Assembly: GCA_024234975.1 (NCBI GenBank) | Contig: JACKNH010000010.1 | Span: 1 to 64,000, forward strand | DNA: 64,000 nucleotides | Direction of reading: 5' to 3' | Source: Gammaproteobacteria bacterium | GTDB taxonomy: Bacteria; Pseudomonadota; Gammaproteobacteria; Ga0077536 | The notes under the pieces: generated by a model | The model's database searches: none | Seen by the model: only the letters and a program-made list of their open reading frames with translations | What the model was told of the DNA's origin: nothing | Shown here: piece after piece, positions 44,291 through 52,937 of the stretch | Position numbering within the stretch: position 1 is the first letter of the stretch | How the letters are laid out: each line of letters begins with the position of its first letter | Made by a program: the position numbers and the translations under genes

Positions 44291-44956
44291 GTGACTGATT
44301 CTGCTGATTCCCTCCCACCGGCCGGTGACAAAGGCCTGATTGCGCGCCGTTTCCGCGGCTTCCTGCCCGTTGTGATCGATGTCGAGACGGGCGGATTCGA
44401 CGCCCAACGTGATGCTTTGCTGGAAATTGCGGCGGTACTGCTCGGGTATAGCGCCGAGCGCGGCTGGCACCGCGTCGAAACCGTTGCCAGCCACGTGGTG
44501 CCGTTTCAGGGCGCCAATCTCGATCCTGCCGCGTTGGAATTCAACGGTATCGATCCCCACCACCCGTTTCGCATGGCGGTGCCCGAGTTGCAGGCGCTGG
44601 AAAAGGTCTTTCAGCCCATCCGCAAGGCAGTCAGCGTGCAGGGCTGCAATCGCGCCGTGATGGTCGGGCACAACCCGGCGTTCGACCTGTCGTTTTTGAA
44701 GGCCGCGGTCGCGCGGACCGGGATCAAGCGTAATCCGTTTCACGCGTTCAGCACGTTTGATACCGCATGCCTTTCCGGAGTCGCCTATGGCCAGACCGTG
44801 CTGGCGCGCGCGGCTGATGCCGCCGGGCTGCAATGGGATAGCCGTCGCGCCCATTCTGCGATTTATGATGCTGAAATGACGGCAGAGCTGTTCTGCGCGA
44901 TCGTCAATACCTGGGACCGGAAAGTCGGTATCGCCGGCGGCAAAGATCCCGGCTGA
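44291..44956 (+). CDS. rnt: Ribonuclease T
   Basis: DEDDh 3'-5' exoribonuclease that trims the CCA-proximal end of tRNAs and other stable RNAs. 221 residues, GTG start. Catalytic residues sit in VVIDVETGGFD (D, E), VGHNPAFDLSFL (D) and RRAHSAIYDAEMTA (H, D). The basic RNA-binding residues of the family are scattered in the N-terminal RRFRGFLP region. Divergent from purB and convergent with mtaD. Confidence 0.93.
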   Translation: MTDSADSLPPAGDKGLIARRFRGFLPVVIDVETGGFDAQRDALLEIAAVLLGYSAERGWHRVETVASHVVPFQGANLDPAALEFNGIDPHHPFRMAVPELQALEKVFQPIRKAVSVQGCNRAVMVGHNPAFDLSFLKAAVARTGIKRNPFHAFSTFDTACLSGVAYGQTVLARAADAAGLQWDSRRAHSAIYDAEMTAELFCAIVNTWDRKVGIAGGKDPG

Positions 44957-44975
44957 GACCTGATGGCTGTCGATG

Positions 44976-46301
44976 TCACTGCGCGGTGTCGGCGATGCGC
45001 TGGCGCCACATTCTGGCGTTGGCCAAGGTCCGGGCGATGTCGAGCGTCACGACGCTGCCATCGACTACGACCTGGCGACCTGCAACCCAGACCTGACTGA
45101 CCTGGTCACGCCCGGCCGCGTACACCAGTTGCGAGATGGGATCGTAAACCGGCTCGGTGGCAGGGCGGGCAAGATCCACCGCCACGATATCGGCCTGTTT
45201 GCCGACCTCCAACGAACCGATCCTGTCGCCCAGGCCCAGGGCGTCGGCGCCGTTCTGGGTCGCCATGCGCAACGCGGTATGCGCCGGTACCACGGTAGGG
45301 CGGCCGGTGCTGCCCTTCGCCAGCAGCGCCGCGGTACGCATTTCGCTGAACATGTCCAGATCGTTGTTGCTGGCCGCACCGTCCGTGCCCAGCGCCACGT
45401 TGATACCCGCTTCGAGCAACTCGGGCACCGGGCAGATGCCGCTGCCCAGCTTGAGGTTGGACTCCGGACAGTGAATGACGTGCACGCCGTTATGCGCGCA
45501 GGCCTCGATATCGGATTCGTGCAGAGCCGTCATATGTACCGCCAGCAACCGCGGTGATAAAAGTCCGGCCTTGCGCAGCATGTGAATCGGACGTTCACCG
45601 TTGCTTTCCATGGCCTGGGTGACTTCGTGTTCGGTCTCGTGAAGATGCGTCACAACGGGAACGTCGAGTTCTTCCGCCAATGTGCTTATGCGCTGCAATG
45701 CTTCACCGCTGACTGTGTAAGGGGCGTGCGGTGCGAACAGTGTGGTAATCAGCGGCTCGTCATTGAACTGGTCGTGGACGCGCAGTCCCTTGGACAGGTA
45801 GTCGTCGATATCGGTGGCCCAGGCACTGGCGAAGTTGATGGCGATCATGCCAATCGCCGCACGGATACCGGCCTCGACCGCCACGGCCGCGGTCACGTCG
45901 GGAAAAAAGTACATGTCACAGAAACAGGTGGTGCCGCCGCCGAGCATCTCGGCCACCGCCAGCCGGGTGCCGTCGCGCACGAACTCCGGACTGGTCAGCG
46001 CCATTTCAGCCGGCCAGATGTAGTGATTCAGCCATTCCATCAATGGCAGGTCATCGGCATAGCCGCGAAACAGCGTCATCGCGGCGTGCGTGTGGGCATT
46101 GACCAGGCCAGGGATGAGCACGCAATCCGCCAGATCGACAACTGCGACGCCGGGGTACGCGGCAACGATTTCCTCACGCGGGCCGATGGCGGCAATCCGG
46201 TCGCCGTCGATGACCAGTGCGTGATCAGTGAGGACCTGGTTGTCCGGATTGACCGGGACTATCCACGACGCGGACAGAATTTGCAGCGGAGCACTGGCCA
46301 T
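44976..46301 (-). CDS. mtaD: 5-methylthioadenosine / S-adenosylhomocysteine deaminase (TRZ/ATZ family)
   Basis: Metal-dependent amidohydrolase that in Pseudomonas aeruginosa deaminates methylthioadenosine to methylthioinosine. 441 residues from ATG 46301, supported by CAGGGACG seven bases ahead; GTG 46325 would be an unsupported longer start. Metal ligands: HTHAAM (H70, H72), the His in VVTHLHETEHE, and Asp in LGTDGAASNN. It is divergent from mtnA with only 67 bases between, and a methylthioinosine-type phosphorylase lies at 61.4-62.2 kb, so a full route from methylthioadenosine is encoded in this window. Confidence 0.88.
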   Translation of the reverse strand: MASAPLQILSASWIVPVNPDNQVLTDHALVIDGDRIAAIGPREEIVAAYPGVAVVDLADCVLIPGLVNAHTHAAMTLFRGYADDLPLMEWLNHYIWPAEMALTSPEFVRDGTRLAVAEMLGGGTTCFCDMYFFPDVTAAVAVEAGIRAAIGMIAINFASAWATDIDDYLSKGLRVHDQFNDEPLITTLFAPHAPYTVSGEALQRISTLAEELDVPVVTHLHETEHEVTQAMESNGERPIHMLRKAGLLSPRLLAVHMTALHESDIEACAHNGVHVIHCPESNLKLGSGICPVPELLEAGINVALGTDGAASNNDLDMFSEMRTAALLAKGSTGRPTVVPAHTALRMATQNGADALGLGDRIGSLEVGKQADIVAVDLARPATEPVYDPISQLVYAAGRDQVSQVWVAGRQVVVDGSVVTLDIARTLANARMWRQRIADTAQ

Positions 46302-46368
46302 ACGACGTCCCTGGTTGATTGGCACTGCCGGTCACAGGCGGCAGGCTGAATACGGTAACATAGCGCCC

Positions 46369-47397
46369 ATGCCCTTTCCGAATAATCACATCGCCTGGAC
46401 TGACAACGGGCTGGTGCTGCTCGACCAGCGTCTGCTCCCCCACACCATCGAGTTCGTCACCCTGACTACTGCACCGGCAGTGGCTGACGCGATTCGTGAC
46501 ATGGTCGTACGCGGCGCACCGGCGATTGGCGTTGCTGCCGCCTACGGCGTTGTATTGGCGGTCCGCCGGCATCTGCGTGGCGCCGGCGATGACTGGCGGC
46601 CGGCGGTCGACGCAGAGTTGGATCACCTGGCGCAGGCACGACCGACCGCGGTCAATCTGCAATGGGCAGTTGACCACATGCGAAGCGTGATCGCGTCCAC
46701 ACCGGCCGCAGCGTTGGTTGAACGCCTTACCGCCGAGGCGATCCGGATTCATGACGATGACATTGCCGCCAACAAGGCGATGGGGGAGTTCGGCGCGCAG
46801 TTGTTGCCACAAGCCGCCCATGTGATCACCCATTGCAATGCCGGCGCGCTGGCGACCGGTGGCCACGGCACGGCGCTGGGGGTAATCCGGTCTGCGCATG
46901 GTGCGGGCAAGATCGGCATGGTCTACAGCTGTGAAACCCGGCCGTGGTTCCAGGGCGCGCGACTCACGATGTATGAACTCATCGCGGACGAAATCCCCGC
47001 CACCCAGATCGTCGACAGTGCGGCCGCGGCGCTGATGCAGTCACGTCGCATCGATTGGGTGATCACCGGGGCCGACCGCATCGCGCGCAATGGCGATGTG
47101 GCAAACAAGATTGGCACCTATGCGCTGGCCGTGGCCGCCCGTGCCCATGGCGTCAAATTCATGGTGGCGGCCCCACGGTCGACATTTGATCAGGCGCTCG
47201 CCACCGGCGCTGATATCGCCATTGAACAGCGTGGTGAAGACGAAATCACGACCGTGGCCGGACACCGAATCGCGGCTACCGGCGGCCGGGTATGGAACCC
47301 GGTATTTGATGTCACGCCCGCCCATCTGATCGATGCCATCGTGTGCGAAACCGGGGTCATTCTCGACCCTGGCAAACACGGCGCCGCTATCCCCTGA
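46369..47397 (+). CDS. mtnA: Methylthioribose-1-phosphate isomerase
   Basis: Converts 5-methylthioribose-1-phosphate to methylthioribulose-1-phosphate in methionine salvage. 342 residues from ATG 46369 (MPFPNNHIAWTDNGL); the longer upstream frame overlaps mtaD and is not conserved. Family marks: MVVRGAPAIGVAAAYG, the catalytic cysteine in VITHCNAGALATGG, and the catalytic aspartate in VITGADRIARNGDVANKIGT. Placed just upstream of gyrA as in Pseudomonas. Downstream salvage genes (mtnB, C, D) are not in the window. Confidence 0.95.
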   Translation: MPFPNNHIAWTDNGLVLLDQRLLPHTIEFVTLTTAPAVADAIRDMVVRGAPAIGVAAAYGVVLAVRRHLRGAGDDWRPAVDAELDHLAQARPTAVNLQWAVDHMRSVIASTPAAALVERLTAEAIRIHDDDIAANKAMGEFGAQLLPQAAHVITHCNAGALATGGHGTALGVIRSAHGAGKIGMVYSCETRPWFQGARLTMYELIADEIPATQIVDSAAAALMQSRRIDWVITGADRIARNGDVANKIGTYALAVAARAHGVKFMVAAPRSTFDQALATGADIAIEQRGEDEITTVAGHRIAATGGRVWNPVFDVTPAHLIDAIVCETGVILDPGKHGAAIP

Positions 47398-47445
47398 GCC
47401 ATGAAATCCGCCTCTGGTACGGGTGTGCCTGCGGGCGGCCTGCTG

Positions 47446-47454
47446 TGTTAGAAT
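47446..47454 (+). promoter_or_regulatory. Extended -10 promoter of gyrA
   Basis: TGTTAGAAT fits an extended -10 element (TGn-TAnAAT), with a weak -35 GTGCCT (47425-47430) 18 bases ahead. It lies 70 bases before the gyrA ATG. A small inverted repeat AATTTCA-T-TGAAATT (47476-47490) follows in the leader. Confidence 0.5.
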
Positions 47455-47523
47455 GCCCGTTTGGTACCGCGCTGAAATTTCATTGAAATTGAACCAGTTA
47501 TATAAACCGCTACTGGGCCGCAA

Positions 47524-50142
47524 ATGACCGATTTCGCAAGGCAGCTTTTACCCATCAATATCGAAGATGAAATGCGTCAGTCCTATATGGACTACGCAAT
47601 GAGCGTCATCGTCGGCCGTGCCTTGCCGGACGTGCGTGATGGATTGAAGCCGGTGCATCGTCGTGTTCTGCACACGATGAACGAGCTTTCCAACGACTGG
47701 AACAAGCCCTACAAGAAATCCGCCCGCGTCGTCGGTGACGTCATGGGTAAATACCATCCGCACGGCGACAGCGCGATCTACGACGCCATCGTGCGTATGG
47801 CGCAACCGTTCTCGCTGCGCTACATGCTGGTCGACGGCCAGGGCAACTTCGGTTCTGTCGATGGCGACGCGCCGGCGGCCATGCGTTACACGGAAGTGCG
47901 CATGTCGCGTATCGCGCATGACCTGCTGGCCGACATCGACAAGGAAACGGTTGATTTCGCGCCCAACTACGACGAGTCGGAACGCGAGCCAACCGTGCTG
48001 CCGACACGCGTGCCAAACCTGTTGATCAATGGTTCGAGCGGTATTGCCGTGGGTATGGCGACCAACATCCCGCCGCATAACCTGAACGAAATCGTCGATG
48101 CCTGCATCGCGATGATCGACAACCCGGAAATCACCGTCGCTGAAATTCTGCAAATTGTTCCCGGACCGGACTTCCCGACGGCCGGCATCATCTGCGGTGT
48201 GCGCGGTATCCAGGAGGCTTACCTGACCGGTCGCGGCCGGGTGCACGTGCGTGCCCGGACCGAAATCGAAGAGGAGGACAACGACGTCCGTATCGTTGTC
48301 ACCGAGCTGCCGTATCAGGTCAACAAGGCGCGCCTGATGGAGCGGATTGCCGAACTGGTCAAGGACAAGAAGATCGACGGCATCCGTGAACTGCGCGATG
48401 AGTCCGACAAGGACGGCATGCGCATGGTCATTGAACTCAAGCGCGGCGAAGTCCCCGATGTCCTGCTGAACAATCTCTACCAGCAGACGCAGATGCAGAC
48501 GGTGTTCGGCATCAACACGGTTGCGCTGGTCGATGGCCAGCCCAAGTTGCTGAGCCTGCGCGAAGTGCTGGAGTGCTTCATCCGCCACCGGCGCGAAGTC
48601 GTCACCCGGCGCACGATTTTCGAGTTGCGCAAGGCGCGCGACCGCGCACATATCCTGGAAGGCCTCGCGGTTGCGCTGGCGAGTATCGACCCGATCATCG
48701 CCCTCATCAAGGAATCGCCGTCGCCCGCCGAAGCGCGCGAACGCTTGCTTGCGCGCGCCTGGCCGCCGGGCATCGTGACCGAAATGCTGGCGCGCGCAGG
48801 CGCGGCGAGTTCACGGCCCGAGGATCTCGCTTCGCAGTACGGTCTGCACAACGACGGATATCGTCTGTCGGAGAAGCAGGCGCGCGCCATTCTCGACCTG
48901 CAACTGCAGCGCCTGACCGGCCTCGAGCAGGACAAAATCCTTACCGAGTATCGTGAGATCCTCGAGCAGATTGAGCAGCTGCTGGATATCCTGACCCGCC
49001 CGGAGCGGCTGATGGAAGTCATCCGCGAGGAGCTGACCGAAGTGCGCGAGAGGTACGGCGACAAGCGCCGGACCGAGATTACCGAAGACGAAACGCAGCT
49101 GTCACTGGAAGACCTGATCACCGAGGAAGATGTGGTCGTGACGTTGTCGCATGCCGGTTATGCAAAGTCACAGCCGCTGCACGCCTATCGATCGCAGCGC
49201 CGTGGCGGCAAGGGCAAGACCGCGACCACCACCCGCGACGAGGACTTTGTCGACAAGCTGTTCATCGCCAGCACGCACGATACGATTCTGTGCTTCTCCA
49301 GTAACGGCAAACTCTACTGGCTCAAGGTCTACGAGCTGCCGCAAGCCGGGCGCACGGCGCGCGGCAAGCCTCTGATCAACCTGTTGCCGCTGGCTGAAGA
49401 CGAACGAATCACGACGATTCTGCCGGTGCGTTCCTATGACGAAGGCAAGTTCGTGTTCATGGCGACGCGCGATGGCACGGTCAAGAAAACGCCGTTGCCT
49501 GATTTCTCGCGGCCGCGGGCCAACGGCATCATCGCGCTGGATCTGAACGAAGGCGACCGCCTGGTTGGCGCCGCCGTGACCGATGGCAGCAGCGAAGTGA
49601 TGTTGTTCAGTTCCAGTGGCAAGGCCATCCGTTTCCGCGAAACCGACGTGAGGCCGATGGGGCGGACGGCGCGCGGTGTTCGCGGTGTCAGTACGCCAAC
49701 AGGCACCGAAGTGATATCGCTCATCATCGTCGACCCGACACAGGCGATTCTGACCGCGACCCAGAACGGCTATGGCAAACGTACCCGGGTCGACGAGTTC
49801 TCGGTCCAGGGCCGGGGCGGTCAGGGCGTGATTGCGATTCAGACCAGTGAACGCAACGGCGCCGTCGTCAGCGCGGTCTCGGTTGCCGATGAACATGAAG
49901 TCATGTTGATCAGCGATGGCGGTACGCTGGTGCGCACACCGGTGGCCGGCATTTCGCTGCTCGGGCGGAATACCCAGGGTGTCCGTCTGATCAGCCTCGG
50001 TGATAACGAGTTGCTGGTCGGTATGGAGCGCATTGCCGATATCGCCAATGGCGATGAGGACGAAGGCGATGAAGACGGCGATGCTGGCGCGGCCGGAGAT
50101 GCTGGCGAAGCAACGCCGCCCGGCGACGACACCACGCAATAG
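47524..50142 (+). CDS. gyrA: DNA gyrase subunit A
   Basis: Breakage-reunion subunit of gyrase. 872 residues. The active-site tyrosine is Y122 in AAMRYTEVRM. The quinolone-determining region HPHGDSAIYDAIVRMAQPF keeps Ser83 and Asp87, the wild-type sensitive residues. The C-terminal beta-pinwheel has the GyrA box QRRGGKG (supercoiling motif) and ends in a long acidic tail (GDEDEGDEDGDAG). serC, which often follows gyrA, is missing: pheA starts 22 bases downstream. Confidence 0.98.
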   Translation: MTDFARQLLPINIEDEMRQSYMDYAMSVIVGRALPDVRDGLKPVHRRVLHTMNELSNDWNKPYKKSARVVGDVMGKYHPHGDSAIYDAIVRMAQPFSLRYMLVDGQGNFGSVDGDAPAAMRYTEVRMSRIAHDLLADIDKETVDFAPNYDESEREPTVLPTRVPNLLINGSSGIAVGMATNIPPHNLNEIVDACIAMIDNPEITVAEILQIVPGPDFPTAGIICGVRGIQEAYLTGRGRVHVRARTEIEEEDNDVRIVVTELPYQVNKARLMERIAELVKDKKIDGIRELRDESDKDGMRMVIELKRGEVPDVLLNNLYQQTQMQTVFGINTVALVDGQPKLLSLREVLECFIRHRREVVTRRTIFELRKARDRAHILEGLAVALASIDPIIALIKESPSPAEARERLLARAWPPGIVTEMLARAGAASSRPEDLASQYGLHNDGYRLSEKQARAILDLQLQRLTGLEQDKILTEYREILEQIEQLLDILTRPERLMEVIREELTEVRERYGDKRRTEITEDETQLSLEDLITEEDVVVTLSHAGYAKSQPLHAYRSQRRGGKGKTATTTRDEDFVDKLFIASTHDTILCFSSNGKLYWLKVYELPQAGRTARGKPLINLLPLAEDERITTILPVRSYDEGKFVFMATRDGTVKKTPLPDFSRPRANGIIALDLNEGDRLVGAAVTDGSSEVMLFSSSGKAIRFRETDVRPMGRTARGVRGVSTPTGTEVISLIIVDPTQAILTATQNGYGKRTRVDEFSVQGRGGQGVIAIQTSERNGAVVSAVSVADEHEVMLISDGGTLVRTPVAGISLLGRNTQGVRLISLGDNELLVGMERIADIANGDEDEGDEDGDAGAAGDAGEATPPGDDTTQ

Positions 50143-50164
50143 TACTGACCGCTGGTTTTGACCG

Positions 50165-51247
50165 ATGAGCAACGAGAAACTCGCTGAATTGCGCCACCAG
50201 ATTGACGCCATCGACGAGCGGTTGCTGGAACTTTTCAATGCCCGTGCCGCCGTGGTCCTGAAAGTCGCCGACGCCAAGCGTGAAGAGGGCGGTAAGGTCC
50301 AGTTCTACCGGCCGGAGCGCGAAGCGCAGATTCTGCGCCGGATTCAGGAAACCAGCACCGGGCCGTTGCCGGGCGCTGACGCGGCGCGCCTGATCCGCGA
50401 AGTGATATCCGCTTGTCTCAAACTCGAGCAACCGCTGAATATTGCCTATCTCGGGCCGGCAGGGACGTTCACCCAGTTGGCGGCTCTCAAACATTTCGGC
50501 CAGTTCGTCAACACAGTGCCTGCCTCCGGCATCGAACAGGTGTTCCGCGAAGTTGAAACCGGCCACAGCGATTTCGGCGTCGTACCGATCGAGAATTCGA
50601 TCGAAGGCGTGATCGCGCATACGTTGGATACGTTGATTGATTCGCCGTTGTCGATTTGTGGTGAGATTGAATTGCCGATTCATCACAACCTCTTATCGAA
50701 GGCGCGCATTGTCGGTGACGTGGCGGAAGTGCTGGCGCATCCACAGGCGCTCGCGCAATGTCGCAAGTGGCTTGATGAGCATTTGCCCGGCGTGCCGCGC
50801 AGTGCGGTTGCCAGTAATGCCGAAGGCGCCCGCATCGCCAGCAACCGGCCGGAGGCCGCAGCCATTGCCAGCAGCATGGCCAGTGAGCTGTACGACGTGC
50901 CGATTCTTGCGCGCAACATCGAGACGCTGGCCAATAACACCACGCGTTTTCTCATCATCGGGCCTACCAGCCCCGGACCCAGCGGCCGCGACCTGACCTC
51001 GCTGGTGTTCAGTATTCCGAACAAACCGGGTGCGTTGCACCAGGTGCTGCAGGCCTTCGACGACAACGAAATCAATATGACCCGTATCGAGTCCAGGCCG
51101 TTGCGGCAGGGCAGTTGGGCATACAGCTTCTTCGTTGACATTGAGGGCCATGCCAGCGATCCGAACCTGGAGCGGGCGCTTGCTGAACTGAAGAGCCGGG
51201 TCACGAGCTATCGCTTGCTCGGTTCGTATCCGCGATCGGCCTTGTAG
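50165..51247 (+). CDS. pheA: Bifunctional chorismate mutase / prephenate dehydratase (P-protein)
   Basis: Makes phenylpyruvate from chorismate. 360 residues: AroQ chorismate mutase at about 1-90 (LRHQIDAIDERLLELFNARA), prephenate dehydratase at about 92-270 (IAYLGPAGTFTQLAALKHFG, the GVVPIENSIEGVI segment and the catalytic NNTTRFLIIG), and an ACT domain for phenylalanine feedback (about 278-356, with the ESRP motif MTRIESRPLRQG). Four bases separate it from tyrA; hisC, usual between them, is absent. Confidence 0.97.
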   Translation: MSNEKLAELRHQIDAIDERLLELFNARAAVVLKVADAKREEGGKVQFYRPEREAQILRRIQETSTGPLPGADAARLIREVISACLKLEQPLNIAYLGPAGTFTQLAALKHFGQFVNTVPASGIEQVFREVETGHSDFGVVPIENSIEGVIAHTLDTLIDSPLSICGEIELPIHHNLLSKARIVGDVAEVLAHPQALAQCRKWLDEHLPGVPRSAVASNAEGARIASNRPEAAAIASSMASELYDVPILARNIETLANNTTRFLIIGPTSPGPSGRDLTSLVFSIPNKPGALHQVLQAFDDNEINMTRIESRPLRQGSWAYSFFVDIEGHASDPNLERALAELKSRVTSYRLLGSYPRSAL

Positions 51248-51251
51248 GACG

Positions 51252-52127
51252 ATGTTGGCGCAGAAAATTGCCATCCTCGGCCTGGGTCTGATTGGCGGTT
51301 CATTGGCACGCTCGCTGAAGCGACTGCCGGACCCACCTTACATCATCGGTTATGACAGCGATTTGGACAGCTGCGCAGAAGCGCTGGCGCGCGGTGCAAT
51401 CGACGCTGTCGCAGACAATCCGGCAGCGGCGGTCAGCGAGGTCGAAATTGCGGTCATCGCGGTGGTGATCGGCGCTGGCGAGCAGATTCTGCGCGAAATG
51501 CTGCCGGGGCTTGGACCCACAACCGTGGTCACCGATGTCGGCAGCGTCAAACAACCCGTCACCGATGCGGCACGCGCAATTCTTGGTGGGCATTTTCATA
51601 ACTTCGTGCCCGGCCACCCGATTGCGGGCAGTGAGCGCAGCGGGTTCGCTGCCGCCACGGCAACGATGTACGACGGCTGCACGGTGGTGCTGACGCCGGA
51701 GGAGGAAACCTCGGCGGACGCCGTCGCCAAGGTCGAAGCGATGTGGCAGGCCACGGGTGCCGCGCGTGTCATCGCCATGTCGACCCAGTTGCATGATCGC
51801 CGTCTGGCCGCCACCAGCCACCTGCCGCATGTCATTGCATTTGCCCTGGTCGAGGCCTTGTCGAAGCTTGAAACCGATGAGGACATTTTTCTGCTGGCAG
51901 GTGGCGGCTTTGCCGATTTGAGCCGGATTGCCGCCAGCAGTCCGCCGTTATGGCGGGATATCTGTCTGTCGAACCGTACCGAGTTGCTGAAGGTTCTCGA
52001 TCGTTTCTGTAGCGAACTGCAAACCGCCCGCGCCGCACTGGCTGAGGACGATGGGCGGACGCTGGAGGAGATGTTTGCCCATGCCAGCGAAATCCGCACC
52101 CGGTTCCGCGATACCCGCCGCAGCTGA
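51252..52127 (+). CDS. tyrA: Prephenate dehydrogenase
   Basis: NAD(P)-dependent oxidative decarboxylation of prephenate to 4-hydroxyphenylpyruvate for tyrosine. 291 residues. The dinucleotide fold is IAILGLGLIGGSLARSL at the N-terminus; substrate-site segments are VTDVGSVKQPV, GHPIAGSERSGF and TSHLPHVIAFAL. It is a stand-alone dehydrogenase: neither chorismate mutase nor the aroA (EPSP synthase) domain found fused or adjacent in related genomes is present. cmk starts eight bases after its stop. Confidence 0.94.
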   Translation: MLAQKIAILGLGLIGGSLARSLKRLPDPPYIIGYDSDLDSCAEALARGAIDAVADNPAAAVSEVEIAVIAVVIGAGEQILREMLPGLGPTTVVTDVGSVKQPVTDAARAILGGHFHNFVPGHPIAGSERSGFAAATATMYDGCTVVLTPEEETSADAVAKVEAMWQATGAARVIAMSTQLHDRRLAATSHLPHVIAFALVEALSKLETDEDIFLLAGGGFADLSRIAASSPPLWRDICLSNRTELLKVLDRFCSELQTARAALAEDDGRTLEEMFAHASEIRTRFRDTRRS

Positions 52128-52135
52128 AGGGCCAG

Positions 52136-52852
52136 ATGACCGTGAGTTATGCGCCGTCACCATCACCCGCTCCGGCACCGGTTGTCGCGATAGACGGGCC
52201 GAGCGGGACTGGCAAGGGGACTTTGTGCGCCGCGTTGGCCGGCGAAACCGGCTGGCACCTGCTGGATTCGGGCGCCTTGTACCGGCTGGTCGCACTCGCC
52301 GCCCAGCGCCGGGGCATTGCCCTGGACGACGTGGATTACGTGACGGCGATTGCGGTGGCGCTGCCGGTCACGTTTGTTCCGCAGCGCAATAATTCATCCC
52401 CTGTCGTGCTGTTATCCGGCGAGGACGTGACCGATGCGATCCGCACCGAGGCTGCCGGCAGCGCTGCATCCGAGGTCGCCGCGCTGGGACCGGTGCGCGC
52501 TGCGTTGTTGGCGCGGCAGCGGGATTTCCGCCAGGCCCCCGGACTCATCGCCGATGGTCGCGATATGGGGACGGTGGTGTTCCCCGATGCCCAACTGAAG
52601 GTATTCCTGACGGCCAGCCCCGAAGTACGCGCCCAGAGGCGCCATAAGCAGTTGATGGAAAAAGGGATTAGTGTTAACCTCCCCCGGCTTTTAGAAGACA
52701 TCGCTCGCCGCGACGCCAGGGACGCTGAACGCAGTGTGTCCCCGCTCAAGCCTGCCGTCGACGCAGTTGTACTCGATACAACTTCGTTGAATAAGGACGC
52801 AGTACATGAGCGGGTATGCGCAATGATGCGTGAACGACGCCTGATACCGTAA
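52136..52852 (+). CDS. cmk: Cytidylate kinase
   Basis: Phosphorylates CMP and dCMP. 238 residues with P-loop IDGPSGTGKGTL (19-30), the LLDSGALYRLVALAA segment, the CMP-binding GSAASEVAALGPVR and DGRDMGTVVFPDA motifs, and the LID-type QRRHKQLMEKG region. Slightly longer than E. coli Cmk because of a Pro/Ser-rich N-terminal tail (about residues 3-15). Precedes rpsA as in most proteobacteria. Confidence 0.95.
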   Translation: MTVSYAPSPSPAPAPVVAIDGPSGTGKGTLCAALAGETGWHLLDSGALYRLVALAAQRRGIALDDVDYVTAIAVALPVTFVPQRNNSSPVVLLSGEDVTDAIRTEAAGSAASEVAALGPVRAALLARQRDFRQAPGLIADGRDMGTVVFPDAQLKVFLTASPEVRAQRRHKQLMEKGISVNLPRLLEDIARRDARDAERSVSPLKPAVDAVVLDTTSLNKDAVHERVCAMMRERRLIP

Positions 52853-52937
52853 GTCGTCTGGTATCGGCCCGTTTGAGCTTCCTGCTGGCGCCTGTCGCAA
52901 GCGAAGCGGTAAACATCAATCAACAAGGTTAGAAGGA

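Noticed and set aside
46228..46368. Longer mtnA start 141 bases upstream
   Set aside because: It would read antisense through the 5' end of mtaD with no conserved residues; the ATG at 46369 matches the family N-terminus.
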